In this document: in pieces, positions 4,905 through 7,572 of the stretch | Position numbering within the stretch: the first letter of the stretch is position 1 | How the letters are laid out: each line of letters opens with the position of its first letter | Assembly (NCBI GenBank): GCA_021834785.1 | Contig: JAKBRJ010000027.1 | Location: 1-7,572 of the forward strand | Direction: 5' to 3' | Length of the DNA stretch: 7,572 nt | Source: Microcaldota archaeon | Lineage (GTDB): Archaea > Micrarchaeota > Micrarchaeia > Micrarchaeales > Micrarchaeaceae | Notes under the pieces: generated by a model | Told to the model about the DNA's origin: nothing | Databases searched by the model: none | What the model saw: the letters and a program-made list of their open reading frames with translations, nothing else | Translations under genes and position numbers: made by a program

Positions 4905-5519
4905 TTGACATATGGGATTCATTTGGTTGATGAAAGGCACCTCATTAATGAGATGCAAAATATAGACAGGTTCTTGCGCTCTTTGGTTAATGTGAAGCAC
5001 ACTATGCCGCAGGTGCGCATCTCGAACAAAATCAATGATGCTGAAGAATATGAAAACGGATTGATAACCCTAAATCCTAGCTACCTGAAAGGTAGTGAGA
5101 GAATAAGCCTGAGCGCTCTGATAGCACACGGCTTCTTCCACCATGTGCAGCACACCAAGTTCAAGTTCTACGACCCTGGCAAGCTGTGGGACATGCTTAA
5201 GCCATACGACTTAAAGCAAGATGAAGTGCAGGATCTTGTCAACAACATCTTTGAGAGCTCGGCGATGTTCTTCACGGTTGCATATTTGACAAGAAAAACC
5301 AGGGGCTCCAAAAGGACAGTAAGCATCGTTAGATATCTGCACTCCAAAAAATACACCCCGCCTGCTGGAAAGTTTATTTCTGGAAACGATATGATATTGC
5401 TGCTTTATTCCAAGAGTGGCAACAGCGTGAGGAAGACACTGCTGTACGCCATTACATACAGAGGCCAGGCTCAAATGGTGAAGGATTTCATTGACTTAAG
5501 AATAACGAAGAAACGCTGA
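4905..5519 (+). CDS. zincin-like protein with altered HExxH motif (HGFFH), function unknown
   Basis: A 204-residue soluble protein. Residues 52-83 resemble small zinc metallopeptidases: a strand GLITLNPSYL, then SLSALIAHGFFHHVQH. That is the layout of 'IxLNPxxL...LxxxIAHExxHH', except that the catalytic glutamate is G76. The two metal-binding histidines (H75, H79) remain, with additional H80 and H83. E117 in NNIFESSAMFF, in a later helix, sits where a third ligand or gluzincin-type glutamate would be. Without the general-base glutamate, peptidase action is not expected; it may bind metal or be a pseudoenzyme. There is no signal peptide; the C-terminal 70 residues are basic. The start is uncertain: TTG 4905 fits the TATA distance, TTG 4923 is possible, and ATG 4953 would remove 16 residues. 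No family name can be given with confidence. Confidence 0.75.
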   Translation: MTYGIHLVDERHLINEMQNIDRFLRSLVNVKHTMPQVRISNKINDAEEYENGLITLNPSYLKGSERISLSALIAHGFFHHVQHTKFKFYDPGKLWDMLKPYDLKQDEVQDLVNNIFESSAMFFTVAYLTRKTRGSKRTVSIVRYLHSKKYTPPAGKFISGNDMILLLYSKSGNSVRKTLLYAITYRGQAQMVKDFIDLRITKKR

Positions 5520-5610
5520 CGCAAATTGAAACTAAGCTATGCTGCTTCTGCTTCCTGTAAATTAAAATGGCCTAGAACAACCATGCAATAATTCTTTATG
5601 CTCGGCCCCA

Positions 5611-5630
5611 GGCTGCCAAAAAGGCAAGCC
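5611..5630 (-). terminator. hairpin after the DUF981-like gene
   Basis: On the minus strand GGC-T-TGCC, loop TTTTT, GGCA-GCC forms seven pairs with one bulged T, only a few bases beyond the stop codon at 5634. It lies in the convergent gap (5520-5633) between the zincin-like gene and this one and may end the minus-strand transcript. No other feature is visible in that gap. Confidence 0.4.
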
Positions 5631-5633
5631 GAA

Positions 5634-6248
5634 TCATGGGGGCGAGAGCAAGTGCTGCGGGACTGCCGCTACTCCGACTACTATCGCAAGAAGCGAAGCG
5701 AGCAGAAGGAATATCCAGAACAGTACAAGCAATGTAGTGTAGGTGTTGGATGCCTTGCTCTTGGCTGGCAGCCTGTCGTATATGAGCGTTGCCGGATATG
5801 TAAACACGCCCGCCAAGCCGAAACCTATGTAAAGCCCGAGCATGGCAATAGGGCTGGATGTCATCTTTATGAAGTAAGCGCTGAAGCCGTAGTATATTGC
5901 GAGAAGCCCGGAGAATAGGGCGAATATGCCAACGTACTGCATGTTCTGCCTGAACCACAAAGCTATTGATATGCCGGTTATTGCTATGCCTATCAGCAGA
6001 AAAGGATCGTAGAAAAGAGTGTTGTAGCTTCCGGGGAGCGGCCATGTCATTTCTCCGAATAGGCCCAGTATGAGCATCATTATGCCCAGAAGCCCTAGAG
6101 GCACTGCCCCCGGCCTCATGGATTCTTTTATGCCCTTGACACCGTTGGCCTTATAGTACCTGTAAGCAGAAGCCGTAGTGTACAAAGATACTATGCCCGC
6201 AAGCGCGAGCATGAAGAGCTCCAATGCCAAGTCGTCAATGAAAACCAT
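5634..6248 (-). CDS. DUF981-like six-helix membrane protein
   Basis: A 204-residue integral membrane protein with six hydrophobic segments at about 7-28, 48-66, 82-98, 104-123, 132-153 and 171-195. Between segments 2 and 3 lies GEMTWPLPGSYNTLFYDP (65-82), an extracellular or membrane-surface loop with W69 and several prolines. This resembles the conserved loop I recall from archaeal DUF981 proteins of Thermoplasma and Sulfolobus type; the assignment is from memory of the family and is not proven. It has no histidine pairs that would bind haem. It starts 190 bases from cytochrome b in a divergent arrangement, which suggests a link to the respiratory chain, perhaps as an assembly or accessory subunit. 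A ribosome-binding site GAGATGAT precedes the ATG, so this start is well supported. Overlapping frames on both strands in this region lack membrane-protein logic and are taken as shadows. Confidence 0.82.
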   Translation of the reverse strand: MVFIDDLALELFMLALAGIVSLYTTASAYRYYKANGVKGIKESMRPGAVPLGLLGIMMLILGLFGEMTWPLPGSYNTLFYDPFLLIGIAITGISIALWFRQNMQYVGIFALFSGLLAIYYGFSAYFIKMTSSPIAMLGLYIGFGLAGVFTYPATLIYDRLPAKSKASNTYTTLLVLFWIFLLLASLLAIVVGVAAVPQHLLSPP

Positions 6249-6251
6249 TTT

Positions 6252-6259
6252 ATCATCTC
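6252..6259 (-). promoter_or_regulatory. Shine-Dalgarno site of the DUF981-like gene
   Basis: GAGATGAT on the minus strand matches seven of eight bases of GAGGTGAT, the complement of the archaeal 16S 3' end, and sits three bases before the ATG at 6248. It is the clearest ribosome-binding site in the window; most other genes here appear to lack one. Confidence 0.6.
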
Positions 6260-6285
6260 ATTAATCCAATACGAAATCCAATCGC

Positions 6286-6295
6286 ATTTATTTAA
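6286..6295 (-). promoter_or_regulatory. TATA-like box of the DUF981-like gene
   Basis: Minus-strand TTAAATAAAT, about 40 bases before the ATG, would start the transcript near 6263 and leave a short leader that includes the ribosome-binding site. Confidence 0.4.
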
Positions 6296-6438
6296 TGGTA
6301 TATGTTATGCAGCATTTTTGCGTATTTTCCTTTTGGGATGGCATTTGAAGCTTTGCCACATGATATACTGCATTATACCTGCTTGCAGCAATTCAAGCTA
6401 TCATTTTTAGATTTTTACGAAGCTTATCTGTTGTATAG

Positions 6439-7572
6439 GTGCCTTCATTGCCCGGCAGCATTGATACTACAAGCCAGGATTACCAAGATGCTGATGGCGA
6501 AAGCGAAGGCAAAGGCCTTCGGGGAATGCTTGACAGCGTCAAATCCCTTGTAGAATTCTTCTATATAAAGGATGTCCCGTCATACGGAAACAATTTCTTT
6601 TTCACAATAGGCATATACCTGCTCGAGCTGTTCGGGGTGCTGGCAGTAACCGGAATAGTTATGGTCATATTCGGGCCATATTGGTGGAACCTTACAACTG
6701 TCGGAACTTTCTTCAGGAGCATACACCTCTGGGCTGCCGAAGCGTTCGTAACCCTGATATTCGTGCACCTCTTAGTGCAGTTCGCCACTTCGTCTTTCAA
6801 AAAGAAGAAGCTCGTATGGGTGCTTGGAAGCCTTATGCTTTTCCTGGTATTCCTTGAATACGCATTCGGCATAGGAGTACAAGGCGGCTTTGTCTCCCAA
6901 TGGAATGCAAAGGCAGGAGCCGACCTCTGGAACGGCATGGGGCTCGGCTACTGGATAAACCCGCTGAACATGGCTGCGGTTCTCAGCTGGCACATAGCAA
7001 TAGTGCCGATACTGCTCGCAATACTCATGTTCGGGCATTACATGCTTGTCAAGCAGAAGGGACTGAGCAAGCCCTACCGCAAGGACATACCTTACCGCAT
7101 GGTACCGGCAAACCACAAGACCATGTACAGGCGCATGGTTTACGTCCTTATAATAATCCTTTTATTTGCCGTATTTCTCAGGTCGCCGTACATTGCGCCC
7201 ATTACCATACAGCAGGTTGCGAATACAACTCCGAACATAATGGCCATTACCCTGATAAGCGAATTCAACTACAGCTCAGGCACTGCCACTTATCTTGACA
7301 CCATAGACCCTTACACATTCAGCACAAGAAACGCTTACGTGACAGAACCCTACTCGCGATATCTTGAGGTCACGGGCTCGAAGAACTACGAAAGCACGCT
7401 GCTCAATGAATCGCCTTCTGCGCTTAATTCCAGCCTCGCTTCTGCATATTCATACTTCGAATCCAACGGCTCGATATCTGAAGGGCTCAACTCTTCGAAT
7501 CCGGCCATTGTCCTTTTCTCCCAGCTCACGCACATGGCCCAGACTGGCCTGTACCAGGATGAACTTTCCGGA
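6439..7572 (+). CDS. cytochrome b/b6 (haem b subunit of a quinol-oxidising complex), 3' end beyond the window
   Basis: The membrane subunit that carries two b haems and oxidises quinol in bc1/b6f-type complexes. At least 378 residues are present and the frame is open at the edge. H96 and H110 in FFRSIHLWAAEAF...FVHLL have 13 residues between them; H185 and H200 in LSWHIAIVPILLAILMFGHY have 14, the spacing of cytochrome b6 rather than mitochondrial cytochrome b. Hydrophobic segments lie at about 54-78, 97-117, 124-146, 182-204 and 232-248, with an amphipathic N-terminus. YIAPITIQQVANTTP (251-265) recalls the proline-rich link before subunit IV. A hydrophilic Ser/Asn/Tyr-rich stretch then runs to at least residue 355, longer than in classical cytochrome b. 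GTG 6439 directly follows an in-frame TAG (6436-6438). TTG 6448 or ATG 6526 could also start it; all leave the haem core intact. Rieske and partner genes may lie downstream. Confidence 0.93.
   Translation, partial: MPSLPGSIDTTSQDYQDADGESEGKGLRGMLDSVKSLVEFFYIKDVPSYGNNFFFTIGIYLLELFGVLAVTGIVMVIFGPYWWNLTTVGTFFRSIHLWAAEAFVTLIFVHLLVQFATSSFKKKKLVWVLGSLMLFLVFLEYAFGIGVQGGFVSQWNAKAGADLWNGMGLGYWINPLNMAAVLSWHIAIVPILLAILMFGHYMLVKQKGLSKPYRKDIPYRMVPANHKTMYRRMVYVLIIILLFAVFLRSPYIAPITIQQVANTTPNIMAITLISEFNYSSGTATYLDTIDPYTFSTRNAYVTEPYSRYLEVTGSKNYESTLLNESPSALNSSLASAYSYFESNGSISEGLNSSNPAIVLFSQLTHMAQTGLYQDELSG

Noticed and set aside
5596..6045. Open frames overlapping the DUF981-like gene on both strands
   Set aside because: The 5634-6248 minus frame has clear six-helix membrane protein character and a ribosome-binding site; the others are rich in Arg/Cys/His and lack starts with signals.
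6302..6553. Plus-strand open frame of 83 codons before cytochrome b
   Set aside because: It overlaps the cytochrome b N-terminus in another frame and has no recognisable domain; this stretch is better explained as the divergent promoter region.
6561..7298. Several open frames opposite or across cytochrome b
   Set aside because: They are shadows of a gene with unmistakable haem-ligand spacing and membrane segments.
1..7572. CRISPR arrays, insertion sequences or transposases
   Set aside because: No regularly spaced repeats, transposase or integrase motifs were seen anywhere in the window.

Overview
The window reads as a piece of an archaeal chromosome, most likely a small-genome DPANN archaeon of the Micrarchaeota (ARMAN) kind. 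The evidence is: a class III signal peptide protein with the KGQSALEYLITYGWAI motif, which I associate with DPANN genomes; a tRNA-Gly without encoded CCA; TATA-like boxes about 27 bases before several starts with little or no leader; GTG and TTG starts; and a cytochrome b beside a DUF981-like membrane protein, both typical of acidophilic aerobic archaea. The assignment is inference; there is no rRNA marker here.

Layout. 45-908 (+): pilin-like secreted protein with an Ig-like C-terminus. 1073-1375 (+): unrecognised 100-residue helical protein, followed by a perfect hairpin and T-rich tracts. 1534-1606 (+): tRNA-Gly(UCC) with the unusual base C33. 1726-3265 (+): two-gene operon of a winged-helix protein and a MNT/DUF6036-like nucleotidyltransferase, behind a TATA box and a perfect 20-bp palindrome. 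3276-3390: tRNA-like, possibly structured non-coding stretch whose 3' part matches the 3' end of the upstream tRNA-Gly at 20 of 24 bases. 3416-4621 (-): S41 peptidase, tricorn/IRBP-like rather than CtpA-like. 4622-4904: divergent promoter region. 4905-5519 (+): zincin-like protein whose HExxH motif reads HGFFH. 5634-6248 (-): six-helix DUF981-like membrane protein. 6439-7572 (+): cytochrome b/b6, cut by the window edge.

How it fits together. DUF981 and cytochrome b are divergent and share a short promoter region, which suggests linked roles in a membrane electron-transfer complex. The most interesting part is 1534-3390. A tRNA gene is followed by a compact regulator plus nucleotidyltransferase cassette of toxin-antitoxin or defence type, and the cassette ends in a degraded copy of the tRNA 3' end. 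This is what a small tRNA-targeted island would look like, although no integrase is present and the second repeat is imperfect. The other genes look like ordinary chromosomal genes.
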